Assembly: GCA_036674765.1 (NCBI GenBank)
Contig: JARVKI010000032.1
Coordinates: 349,870 to 413,869, forward strand
Direction of reading: 5' to 3'
Length of the DNA stretch: 64,000 bases
Source of the DNA: Seiridium cupressi
Lineage: Eukaryota > Ascomycota > Sordariomycetes > Amphisphaeriales > Sporocadaceae
Shown: one piece after another, positions 1 to 10,503 of the stretch
Layout of the letters: every line of letters starts with the position of its first letter
Position numbering within the stretch: position 1 is the first letter of the stretch
Program-made: the position numbers and the translations under genes
The notes under the pieces: model-generated
Seen by the model: the letters and a program-made list of their open reading frames with translations, nothing else
What the model was told of the DNA's origin: nothing
The model's database searches: none

Positions 1-972
1 TTGGCCCCATCCATATGTAGAGGCTAGATGCAAAGCCAATTGAATGTATAACTGTTCAACCGAAAGAGTATAATCCGATCCGATACCGCCGATGCGTCTG
101 TTAGGCAAGAGTCCCAACAGTGCATACACCTTGTCTCGGGGATCTCTTGCATGGCATTTTCGGCCATGGTCTAATAGGAGAAGCTCCTGATCCGGATCTG
201 AGTACACGTTTCGACGAAGCGTGAGGATAGATGGCCCTTGCTCCACCTTGGTGGACTGGATATAATGGCCAATGAAGTGTCCCCAAGGTATAGCATTGCA
301 GCCGCAGATAAGGACGGCGCGTCTAGCCAATACGACCTCCTGGAGAACCCATACGCGAGTGAAATAACGCCGCAACACAATATTGCCCCAAGCATGGCTG
401 TCGTGGATAAGTCCACTCTCAGGTATGATTTTCCCATGATGTAGAGCAATTTCGAGGCTCCTGATGAGGCGTTTACTGTCATTGCCATGTTCGCCGATGT
501 AAACGTATACTGTTTGGGCCAAGGAGTATATCTGAGGCATAAGCTCGACCTGATGACCTCGCTCCTGATCATTGTCCTGATCAATGCAAACAGCGTCAAT
601 CCATATTCGCACATTCGCAGTCTTTCGTCGAGCCCTGCGCAGGGCCGCTTCGCAATTGCGAGTGACCTTGTAGGGTTTGTTATCCAGATAGATGAACTTG
701 CATCTGCTGTCATCCCCACTCTCGTCTGCCCAAGTATATGAGATCGCATTGAACTCTGGCAGGGCGCTGAGGTTGCGGGTGCTGATTTGGCAGTTAATTA
801 CTGCACCGTCATGTCCAGGATGGATTTGCAGCAGTCGAATTTCTGATTTATGCTTGATTGGTGGAAGGGAAGCTGCAGACTCCAACATGGAAGAACCACA
901 GCTGAGACAAGCCTTCCATCCGTCGAAACGGACCAGGTCGAGGCGACGACATGATGCATCATGCCATCCCAT
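1..972 (-). CDS. HET-domain protein, C-terminus cut by window edge
   Basis: This is the N-terminal part (about 324 residues) of a heterokaryon-incompatibility (HET) protein, a family linked to non-self recognition and regulated cell death in fungi. Translation begins at the first ATG after an in-frame stop and reads without interruption to the window edge. A Cys pair (CLSCG) lies near residue 40. The HET signature follows: FNAISYTWADE, then RIWIDAVCIDQDN, the segment ERGHQVELMPQIYSLAQTVYVY, and RVWVLQEVVLARRA. After that comes the usual RDPRDKVYALLGLLP block. No intron is needed. The C-terminal region, which varies between HET proteins, is outside the window. The HET assignment is firm, but the specific partner or incompatibility role cannot be told from sequence. 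Confidence 0.9.
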   Translation of the reverse strand, partial: MGWHDASCRRLDLVRFDGWKACLSCGSSMLESAASLPPIKHKSEIRLLQIHPGHDGAVINCQISTRNLSALPEFNAISYTWADESGDDSRCKFIYLDNKPYKVTRNCEAALRRARRKTANVRIWIDAVCIDQDNDQERGHQVELMPQIYSLAQTVYVYIGEHGNDSKRLIRSLEIALHHGKIIPESGLIHDSHAWGNIVLRRYFTRVWVLQEVVLARRAVLICGCNAIPWGHFIGHYIQSTKVEQGPSILTLRRNVYSDPDQELLLLDHGRKCHARDPRDKVYALLGLLPNRRIGGIGSDYTLSVEQLYIQLALHLASTYGWGQ

Positions 973-1625
973 GTTTAAAAAGGTTCCCAAACCAGGCTGC
1001 TGGATTGATCTGGCGTTGGAGCTGCTCAATCAATGAGTAACACAACATTGGAAGGAAATACGGAGTTGTGGAAGAGCGAGGGAATCACATATTCACCCTC
1101 GGAATTGTAGCAACTCGGGCGGCCACACAGCCCCCTGGACATGCCGCTGCTGCGCAGAGTGCTGTGCATGCAGTGAGGCGTGCTGACAGCTTAGGACACA
1201 GCCATATGGTCACAGTGTCTGCAGATAAGACATTGCAGGGTTCTGGAGTTGGAATTGGAATTGCAGAAATGCTTATTGGGAGGTGGTGAGGCTGTACCGT
1301 GTGTGGCTTGCAGCGTCAAATACACTCGAGTGATACAAGTCCACGCTGAAATGACATTTGCTAGGATGCGTGGTTCACAATTGACACGACTCCCTTCGAA
1401 ATCATGGCCCTAACATTGCGAGATGTAGTGAAATTGGTTTTGGATTGGCCAAGGTGCCTCATACGAATAAATGCAAATCAACGCCAGACCGTATGTAGAC
1501 CACCAACATTGTGGACTGATGAAACCATCACTTCGCAAACCATATCAACAAGGTTCGAGCCTCGTCAGTGACCACCGCGTTACATCTACCATGTCAAGCA
1601 CTCGACCGCCGCATTGCTGGATTCT
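973..1625. other. Intergenic region, no gene recognised
   Basis: This stretch lies upstream of the HET gene and downstream of the small PLDc_N gene. Open frames here are short, have no recognisable motifs and show no plausible splicing into a longer product. I see no RNA gene or repeat. Confidence 0.5.
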
Positions 1626-2002
1626 TTATGCCAAAGGCTCGTAGGAGCCAGCCTTGTGAGATTGACGGTTGGAAAAGAGCCAGTAGATGACCATGCCGAC
1701 GATAGGGAAGAGGAAGACGACCAGGCACCAGAGGACCTTGTGGAGAGGGGGGCGGTTCGACTGCAGGACCTCGACTGGGGTTCCAGCGTTAGCATTGTAT
1801 TCTGGACCAGCAAGGAATAACGGTAAGGCTTACTGAAGACGATGATGTCTAGAATCAGGACGACGAATCCGATGATACCACCGCCAGTGCCATACTGCCA
1901 GGTGTTGCTGGAACTGGCCGAGAACTCGTCGGCGACGGGAGCAGCGAAGGCGAGAGTTGCCAGGCAGAGCTGGAGGAAGATGGAGAGTGCGTGTTGGAAC
2001 AT
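1626..2002 (-). CDS. Small secretory-pathway membrane protein with PLDc_N domain
   Basis: Two exons (2002-1834 and 1774-1626; the 59-bp intron has a GTAAGC donor and a CAG acceptor) encode 105 residues. The first 20 or so residues form a hydrophobic signal peptide ending near FAAPVADE. A Gly-rich start (YGTGGGIIGFV) leads into a membrane segment. The second exon carries the PLDc_N signature: EVLQSNRPP, then LHKVLWCLVVFLFPIVGMVI and YWLFSNR. The PLDc_N family (phospholipase D nuclease N-terminal-like) consists of short, two-helix membrane proteins, mostly of unknown function. The splice restores this conserved motif, which supports the model. No link to the neighbouring genes is apparent. Confidence 0.85.
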
Positions 2003-3457
2003 GTTGACAGTTCGGTAATCGGGCGAGGACGATTAATCTGTTGTTGGTGAGGTTCTGAGGGTCTTGCGAGCCTTTGTTGATGGTAAGCGAAGGGGCAAGG
2101 CAAGTAAAGGAAGCTGACGACTTCTCCTCTTTGTTGGGGAGTGGGATTGGACTGGTAAAGCAGCTGCCTGCGACCTGGTTGCTGCGCTGGCGTTGGTGAC
2201 GTCACTTGCGTCGCGTGACGCCCCGCGAGTTAGCGGAGGAAACGGCCCGGGCGTAAGATTCCTGCAAACCTCGGTCAAAACAGTAACAGATCTGGGGACC
2301 GGATCAATGCTATGTACAATGCAGAGCGCATCAATGCTGGAAAGGACTAGCTTGACCCTGGATCATCGTTAATTGATCTCCTGACGCCATTAGTGGCTTA
2401 ACACACTAACATTGGGTTACCTGCCAGCATGCTTAGGTAACTTCTGACTTCAATTGTGGCCAGAAGACTCATGTCCACCCCGGTACAACAGGGCCTGCCG
2501 ACTGGAACGTGTACTAGGCAACCCTCAGGAAATCTATGAGGATCAGTCGTACTTAATCGTTTTCGCGGTTGAATCCTCTGATGGTCCGCTGCATAGATAC
2601 GATTGACGATGAATCCCATGCACTTTCAGTTTCAGCTTGACTGGGATTGGCCAGCGCTTCCGACGCTTAAGATGAGCGGACGGACAAATGTCGGATGACC
2701 AAGCTGCGATGAGGGTGGCGTTCATGATCATATGGCGATATCTCAGTTTTCAATGTTATCTCAGGCTCGTATTTCTACATCAGTTTGTCGCTGTTCCCGC
2801 TATCAAAGGGTACCCTCTTTAGGTGCAGTAAAATTAGCATGCTTGAATGAGCGAAACTGAGTCAAACTTGTGGTTGAGCGTATACCACAAATCAATCTCC
2901 TCGGGGATGCTGCTGTTTTTCACTGTTTATGTATGATGCATTTGTAAAACTTCCCTCCGTGGTATTCTCATTTAAGTCCGTATCCCGCACATACTGCGTT
3001 CCGCAGCCTGTCGATGCATATCCTAGCTAATGTTCACTGTTTGAACACGAGAAATGGACGCAAATTTGGGTTCCATCGCAATCCCTTAGTATCTCCAAGA
3101 GAGCATCACCAATGCGGAGACGCTAGACGCGCGCCGTCGGAGCTCAGCATGCGTCACCCTCGATACTGGAGGAGCTGATTCAGAGCCTCTGTGCATCACT
3201 CCAGTCAGGATGACGCTGTTTTCAACCTTCTCGGAACAACTTCAGAGCTTGAGCGAACCAAGAACTCTTCCCAGGCAATCGAGCAATACGACGTAATAAG
3301 ACACAATATTGGTGGCGAGGAAGGATCGAGTTAGAGAGACCATCACGGAAGTCTTTGCAATGTCTGGCATATACCAAGCGACTACACGACATAAATTTGA
3401 GTTGGTGACCGATTTTACTTGAAGACGATGCTCGCTACTCCACGCATCTGGGCCCAA
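2003..3457. other. Intergenic region, no gene recognised
   Basis: This is the upstream region of the PLDc_N gene and the downstream region of the broken siderophore-transporter gene. Short open frames occur on both strands but none shows a conserved domain or a splice-linked partner. No RNA gene or repeat was seen. Confidence 0.5.
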
Positions 3458-5305
3458 TCAAACAACGCTGCCCTTGATCTGGTGTATGTCCTTAATCTTG
3501 ATATCTCTCCACAACCAGGTACAGACCCAGGCAGCGCCCAGGAGCGTTATAGCTGCAATGAGCATATATCTTTGCGCTTCTGCGTACGCATAGCTGATCC
3601 CGACTCGTATAGGAGTGCCTAAACGATAGCCTAGTTGAACGTAGATGCTGCTGTAAATCGTATCGACCGGTGTACCGGGTGGTAGATTCCTGGCAAGCGC
3701 AGCCGGAAACACCCCAGTCCAGATTGCAGCTGACACAGTCGAGCCAAGTGCCGTGCCGACGCTTCCAAAGAGGTCTAGAATGGCAAGAATGGCCGCGATG
3801 TGCTGATGACCGACAGGTGCCATCATTGCCAGCTCAGCTGAAGTGACTACTGGCCCTCCCGCAAAGGCGACGAACACCTGGGTCATGATGACCAAGCCGA
3901 TGTCTACATTCGGTTGCCGGAACTGTATCATGAGGCCGACGCCGAGCATCATCAGAGGAAGTGCATAATAACCCGCAACCCACTTGAATCTGCCCGTCCA
4001 GCGAATGAAGAAGCCAAGAATCAACGCAGAGAAGCACGAGCCAACACGGTAGATGTTGCTGATATACGTCGCTTTGGTGAGACTCTGATTCCAGGCAACC
4101 AACAGCATTGAGTTGAAGTAGGAACCCCAGATCGCCGAGTTGAAAAACACAAACACCAACATGATCCCAGCGGAGAGCACAGTGCGATCTCCGAGAAGGT
4201 GCATAGGAATGAAGTTGACCGGTGCCCAAAACTTCTCGAACAGCACGAAGGCAATGACCAGAAGTCCGCCGACGACGATCATGGCAATGATCATGGGCGA
4301 CCGCCAGCCATCCGTTTGGTATGAATAGACGTTCATGGGTAACAGGAGTAGCGCCATACCAGCGGCAAGGAGGAAGACACCCAACGAGTCAAATTGGATG
4401 GCGAATTCCTTCAGGCATGTCTTTTCCCGCGGCGGAGGGACAAGACCCAACTTCTTCGCCTTGTGTTGGTTCCACATGAAAACGACGATCAGAGGCACGA
4501 CGACCACTGGCACGATGATGGCAAAAGACACCAAAACCCCATCGCCAACCTGGACCAGCTACGAATGCATCCGACATGGGTCTACCAACCCACATAGTGA
4601 CGATGTAGGGAGATGTAGCGAACGAGAGCATAAAGAGCTCGGTTCTTAAGAGCGGATGTGTCGGCGACGAAGATTGTCAAACAGTAGCTTACGCCTTGTG
4701 CGCTATAGTAGTCGTCAGACCTCAAGACCATGTCGTTCGATAAGCATAGCAACTTACCCTACAGTCGAAAACACCAACGCCGCGGCATAAGTCTCGACAT
4801 TGTGGCAATTGGCCATCATGATGAACCCGAGGACCCAGAAAAGTAGCATCAATTGCGATACCTTGTGGTCGCCCCCATATATCAACGATCTTAGCAAGGG
4901 GTATTTTTGAAAGCCGTTCGATGATGCTGGAGATCACGGTCGAAGTGGCGGTCAGGGAATGAAGAGCGAAGCTGCTAGTCACGAAAGGCGTCAGAGCGCG
5001 CACTACAACCTCGTTGATCGAGGTGACGAAGTAGACCAGCCATATTCTAGTAACGCAATACGTGAGTTATACGGCCCACATAGCATGCTGGGGAGGACAT
5101 ACAATCCGTAGGCAATCACTAAGTCCCATTTCCCCCAGACTCCCGCCGCAGCCTCGATGGCCTGGACACCATGCTGAGCATCGACAGTGACTATTTCATC
5201 CTTGCTATCGTGCGGGAAGGTCGAGTTCTGGTGAGCGTTGTTATTGCTAGACAGCTCCAAATCTTCGCAGGGTGTTGTGCGTGGTTTTTCCATTTTTGAA
5301 TCCAT
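3458..5305 (-). pseudogene. Siderophore iron transporter-like MFS gene with three frameshifts
   Basis: This is a near full-length member of the ARN/SIT siderophore transporters (14-TM MFS pumps that import ferric siderophores). The N-terminus (MDSKMEKPRTT) reaches AYGL. A good intron (GTATGT...TAG) then joins to IWLVYFVTSINEVVVRALTP, followed by SLTATSTVISSIIERLSKI and DIWGRPQGIAI. From there the frame breaks three times, each time by one extra base: near 4849 (between GIAI and MLLFWVLGFIMMA), near 4632 (between KNRAL and MLSFATSPYIV) and near 4525 (between WGFGVF and AIIVPVVVV). A normal intron lies between the first two breaks. The last 350 residues, ending WRDIKIKDIHQIKG, are open. All splice sites look functional, so the inactivation is recent or the extra bases are assembly errors. 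Confidence 0.8.
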
Positions 5306-5933
5306 GAACCAAGGTCGCGAGTAGGTTTGGAGGATAGGTTAGAAGATTTGCACTGTTTCCATTGAAGTTTCACTTCTTCTGTCTTGAAATAGCGATCTAG
5401 TGTCGTCGTCAGTCTACTACGGGTATCGACACGATGGGTTTCGAGCACGAGTCCTCGCAGAGAGCACCTCTGACCATGTGCGATGTCGGAAATACGATTC
5501 TGCCAAGCCATTGAAACCGACTCGACACGAGTCGCCTGCCAATTGCGGCAACTCTCGGCACATGAGAGGGGCTGTCATCGACTCGGAGAACCGCACGCTA
5601 AGCACCACGCAACGACCGAGTGCTCCATCATATTGGCGAGAAGCCTAATACTACCATGACGGGCGACTAGGCCGAACAGGGGTACTCAATGCCCGGACAT
5701 GATCACCAACTTGATCAATAAGTGTCGTGCGATCGATCTGATAAGATTACTGACCGAGGTCTCATACGGGGAGTCCCGGAGGAACCGAGTCACGATGGGG
5801 ATGTGAGGCGTGTTGCAGTGCAGCAGGTTTTGGACCGCCAAGGCTTGGCCGGATGAGTGAGCTGCACGTACTTGAAGGGAGGTTGCAGCCCAAGTCACTC
5901 GTTTTACCGATATATCCTGAATCTCTCAACAAC

Positions 5934-6545
5934 ATGAAGTTCTCAGCTACCGTTCTAGCCCTTGCTAGCGCTGCCACTGCTTCCACCATTGCCGACTTCG
6001 TACCAGAGTGTGCTGTCAGCTGTCTCGAGGACGGCGTCAGTTCATCGACTCCTTGTGCAGTCGATGATCTTACCTGTGTCTGCGTAGCCGACAATTACCG
6101 CGCTACTTACACTGCCGCCCTCTCTTGCGTTCTCGCAGCTTGTGGTGCCGATACTGCTATTGGTAAGTCAGCATTCTTCGAACTACTGCGTACATTGACC
6201 TTGGCAAGAATATCTCTGATTCCAAATCTAGGAGAGGTCCTCCCAGGAGCGACCCACATGTGTGAAGTCGTTCTGTCAAGCACTTTCAGCTCTGCGGCGC
6301 CTTCAACCACTGCCTCCACTCCATCATCCACCCTCGCTACTGAGGTGCCGGCTTCAACCACTGAGATCAGCACCAGCGTTGCTACCACAGCTGCGACTAC
6401 TCCAGCCACTACTTCCTATGTCGCTACCAGCAGTTCCTCAGCCCCACCAACGACCACCAACATCGTCACTGCTGGAGCTGCATACACTCAGCAGAGTTTT
6501 GGCATGATTTCTTGTCTTGTCTTTGGTGTTCTGGCTTGGATCTAG
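5934..6545 (+). CDS. CFEM-domain protein, probably GPI-anchored cell-surface protein
   Basis: Two exons (5934-6162 and 6232-6545) encode 180 residues. The 69-bp intron is a multiple of three and stays open if unspliced, but has a clear GTAAGT donor and a TAG acceptor. A signal peptide (MKFSATVLALASAATA) precedes a CFEM domain with all eight cysteines in the expected order: PEC, VSC, TPC, LTC, VC, LSC, AAC and, after the splice, HMC. A Ser/Thr-rich linker follows, then a hydrophobic C-terminal tail (SFGMISCLVFGVLAWI) typical of GPI addition. Known CFEM proteins sit in the cell wall or membrane, and some bind haem. The broken siderophore transporter lies next door, divergently oriented, so a shared iron-acquisition theme is possible, but that is inference. 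Confidence 0.9.
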   Translation: MKFSATVLALASAATASTIADFVPECAVSCLEDGVSSSTPCAVDDLTCVCVADNYRATYTAALSCVLAACGADTAIGKSAFFELLRTLTLARISLIPNLGEVLPGATHMCEVVLSSTFSSAAPSTTASTPSSTLATEVPASTTEISTSVATTAATTPATTSYVATSSSSAPPTTTNIVTAGAAYTQQSFGMISCLVFGVLAWI

Positions 6546-7597
6546 ACAGGAACTTGTGAACGACATGTCGCGATGAGGTTTTACGTGAGGGAACGGGAGC
6601 TGTTATTGATTATTTCGCGTGGCGTAGTTGCAATATGATCATTCTTCTCCTGTCACTTATCGATGTCTTCGTGTTACTTTGTTTCATCATTATCTAGACA
6701 GAAGCTCGCGGTAGATTAAATTCCTAGTGGATATTGTAATTTGCGAAGTGAACTATCTTGTTTTCTCTATTACTCACTTTATGCTCTGTACTTGCCCCAG
6801 CCTTCCTACACTGGCGACCTTTTTCTTCTGCGGATCCGGCTTAGCATGCGAATTTTCATGACTGATAATTCCCTCTTTTGTACCAGACTATTAGCTTCTC
6901 AAAAAACCCGCTTCGTCCGGCGGTGAGCATGTTTTAACGGTTGCAGCAGTAAGACCCGGTGATCGGATCTTGGTAACCTCTGAACTACAGAGCTGACCCT
7001 GACGTCGCGGTACAAGGCACCCCGTATTTGAGGAAGTTCTTTTCTCCGCATGGACGATGTAACATCGTCGATCGTGTTCACGGTCACGACGAGCTCGGCC
7101 TAGCAGCTGACAGTGTTGCACGGCTGCACTAATGTACCGCTTACGGTATAGACTGGTCAGCCTCAATGGGCACTATACACAGACCAGATGGATCTGATAA
7201 GATAATAATTACATTAACTCTAAGCGAAGAAACTAGTTTAAAGTTATCAGATCGCGCTTGTGACGCCCGTCGGATTGACCAATCGGCCATCTATAGCCAG
7301 ATGTGAAAGCTGCTGAACCTGTCGTGTTGCTCTTCCCCACCTGCGGGCTGAACACCCTTTCCGGGGTCGATCAGACCTGGCGGGACTCGAATTGGGCGGC
7401 CAGATCGCCCGAGTACTGGCGGAAAACTCTTCTTCTCGCAGGCATGACTCCACTGGCCAGCTTGTTGTTTCTGCGTGGAAATTTTCTGGAAAACCGGATG
7501 CCTGTCCACGAACGGTGGCCCGGCCTCGAGGTCAGTCTCTCCGTACCGGAGGGTTTGGGCGAGCTTCGCCTCTCGCTTCAACGCGTATTGTGTCGAG
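6546..7597. other. Intergenic region, no gene recognised
   Basis: This spacer separates the CFEM gene from the broken FAD oxidoreductase. No frame has recognisable conserved motifs, and the overlapping frames at 7250-7600 look like random readings of the upstream region. Confidence 0.4.
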
Positions 7598-9050
7598 ATG
7601 ACTTCCAATACTGCTACCTACAACGCCACAAAACCTGCCAGAGTGTTTGTTGTGGGAGGGTGTTATGCAGGACTGGCAGCGGCTATTGCAATCCTTGAAA
7701 GGTGCGACATTGCGAGTCCGCCTATTCCTGTCTTGATCACCATTGTCGATGAAAGAAACGGCTTCTGTAAGACACCTCATGAAAGATGGCCTGACTCATC
7801 TAATGATTCCGCGTAGACCATGTGATTGGCACTCCATTGGCATTGGCAGACAAAACCTATGCGGAGAAAGCATGGGTTAAGTTCCGCGATATCAACATAT
7901 TGCAACGACCCGACGTTCGATTTATACACGGCAGCGTGAAAGCAGTGAATTGTGATGCAAAGTCGGCGCGAATAGCAGTGGGAGAGAAAGAGGTAGTCGA
8001 AGGATATGACTACTTCATCGGTGCCACCGGGCTTCGTAGAGTATGGCCGATTGTGCCACAAGCGCTCACTCATACCTCGAGGAAGCCTGCAAACATATCG
8101 ATTCTATAGGCAGGAGCAAGCACCAATCCTGGTCATTGGCGGTGGTGAGCTCGTCCCTCAGCAATTCTCTCGATAGATAATCACTCCTGAAAGGCGCTGT
8201 CGGCATAGAAATGGCCGCTGAGCTCAAGTTATGGCATCCAAACACTAGAGTGATACTCGCGCATTCGAGAGATAAACTGCTTTCTGCTGAGCCACTCTCT
8301 GATACTTTCAAGGAGCGCTCGATCAGGATACTTCGAGAGTCCGGCGTTGAAGTAATTTTGAATCATAGGCTTTCTGAAAGCAAGTCGATTGAGGAGGGGA
8401 ACGAGGTCTACTTCACGAACGGCGAAAGGTTGACAGCTGGCGTCATCGTCATGGCAATCTCGAGAAGTGTGCCATCCACCGACTTTCTTCCAAAAGAGGC
8501 GTTGGACCAAGATGGATACGTCAACATACTTCCAAGTCAACAGTTTTGTGGAAATGTACCAAACTCTGCTGTGCATTTTGCAGCAGGTGACATGATCAAT
8601 TGGTCTGGCATCAAGCGGTGCGGATCGTCAATGCACATGGGTAAGCTGGTAGGATGGAATGTCTACCAGTCGATAATGAGAGATCTTTCGCGGTCAATCG
8701 AGGAGCCAAAGTTCAAAGAGCTGGGCCCAGTTTCGCCCATGATCACTATTGCGGTGGGGAAAAAGGCTGATCCTGTGGGCCACGAGGTACGACATCCGGA
8801 AAGCGGACAATGAGACTCTTCTTTGAAGATGATCTTGGCTTTAGAAGTAAGTCACGACAACATGATAATTCGATTTCATGGAGCTTAATACTAATAGAAT
8901 ACAGTTGTTTGGGATTACCTTCGTCTAGGGTACAAACCAGGATCTGTTTTGACATGGAAGCAGTCAGCCGTCAATATCTTAGTATACATGTTCCCGGAAG
9001 TACGATCAATCTGGACAAAACTGGTGCGCACTGAGAACAAGAAGGCATAG
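7598..9050 (+). pseudogene. AIF-like FAD/NAD(P)H oxidoreductase gene with frameshifts
   Basis: The gene resembles fungal AIF/AMID-type pyridine nucleotide-disulphide oxidoreductases. From ATG at 7598 it shows an FAD-binding start (VFVVGGCYAGLAAAIAIL), an intron at 7767-7816, then EGYDYFIGATGLRRVWP. A one-base shift near 8070 breaks ALT from YLEEACKHIDSIG. A second near 8120 is needed to reach the NAD-binding motif PILVIGGG. A proper intron (8145-8193) then leads to AVGIEMAAELKLW. The C-terminal half is open and includes HFAAGDMINWSGIKR. A third shift near 8780 separates AVGKKADPVG from TTSGKRTMRLFFEDDLGF. A last intron joins to VWDYLRLGYKPGS and a stop at 9048-9050. The order of motifs is complete, so only the indels break it. 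Confidence 0.75.
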
Positions 9051-9614
9051 ACCGAGGGAATACTTTATCATAGGATTTTGTCCGGTCCAGGTTACTCGCA
9101 AAAATTTGTTCCATGTTCAGCAGTTGTACTATGCTAAATGAGAGCGTGCTGCATCAATGAGCAACATCTTGCAAGTAATTGATGGGTTTTAATCTGGCGT
9201 ACAATAGTCTACCAAGTGTCTATTATTCTAACTAATTGGCGCAAACTATGTCCATTTAGTTGAGTGTTGAACATGTCAATCAGTGGAGCAGCCAATTTAC
9301 TACGAGGTACTGTGCTGACTTGGCACGTACCTATATAGGCAAGAACACAAGCCGTGGCGTCTCGGCTGGCTTCATGCAGGCAGGCAAAGCGGTGCTTCGC
9401 TTAATGAACAAAAAACATTCAGAATGAGCCGAGAAAGTGACCACCGAGAAGGTGATCCAGCCATATTATGTTACACTTAAAATCTCTAACGTACATTGTA
9501 GTCTTACCGACAACGGTTGCTACCCCCTACCCTGGGCTCTGCTAATCCCAACGCCACGAGCGCTAGACTCCAACGCCAAGTAAACCTCCTTAGCGAATAG
9601 GAACCATTGTTCAA
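9051..9614. other. Intergenic region, no gene recognised
   Basis: This is the 3' side of both the broken oxidoreductase gene and the GNAT gene (convergent arrangement). I see no open frame of note, RNA gene or repeat. Confidence 0.5.
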
Positions 9615-10503
9615 TCAGGAATGGAGAAAACTGGTGATAACCTTGACAATTCGTTGGATCAGGCCACCGACAATTGGAACCTGCGGCCACATGAGAGATG
9701 CTTGGGCAGGTCGCTCAAAGTCGGGGTACCCTTGAGCACGCCACTCATCAAAAGTAATGTGAGCGAAGGAAGGCATCCTGACCATCAGCGGAACCTCAAT
9801 GTCGGCTTCTGTTCCGAGCGTCTCTTTCTTATGCACGATCTTCTCCTTCAGGATGACAAATCCCATTTTCTTGTAGAGGGGCATGGTTGTTGGCGATGAT
9901 TCCAGATAGATGGGCAGTCCAGACCTGTCACAGAGGTCAATGCCCCATTCGATCAGCGCTCGACCCACTCCACGTCGTTGATAGGCTGGGTGAACGGCAA
10001 TGGCATGAACATCTGGAGGAGAATGGTGGTTAGTGACTGCTCGTAGACGGAGATGGCGTAGTGTAGAGAGCTTTACAGATATGTCTCGCGCCAGCAAAGA
10101 GATGCTCCCTCATCTCTGCAAGTGGCCCGATGACTTTCTCGGCGCGTACTCTGTCTTCTCCATCCAACCAAGGGATACCGCTGAACTTGCGCTCTTCTGC
10201 GGGCCGTTCACGCAAGAGGATATCTCCAAGGGCCATGCCCATGACATCTCCTGAATGATTATCGACACATTTGAAAGTGTACTGCGAGTCCGCAGAATGC
10301 CAGTAGGCGAGAGTACCCGCGGAGTGATTTTGCCTGAAGTCCTCGGAGTCCATGACGCCGCCTGGGAAAATGATAGTAACCATCAACCGTGCCATCTTCT
10401 CGTTCAGGAACGAGGCAAAGTATACATCACAGACTTTCTTGATATCCGGGATCAGAGCTGGGAGAACCACGGGGTGGCAACTGGAAATCTTGCCTTCTTC
10501 CAT
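9615..10503 (-). CDS. GNAT-family N-acetyltransferase
   Basis: Two exons (10503-10077 and 10012-9615, 64-bp intron) give 274 residues. The splice joins ARHIY to VHAIAVHPAYQRRGVGRALI, the acetyl-CoA-binding motif A (R/Q-x-x-G-x-G/A) of the GNAT fold. Motif B-like sequence (YLESSPTTMPLYKKMGF) follows. Upstream, FKCVDNHSGDVMGMAL is the usual central strand. This resembles a fungal GNAT type acting on small molecules rather than histones, but the substrate is not predictable. The start is set at MEEGKISS, because the first conserved residues follow it closely. An earlier ATG at 10557 would add 18 residues of low quality. No regulation is visible. Confidence 0.85.
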
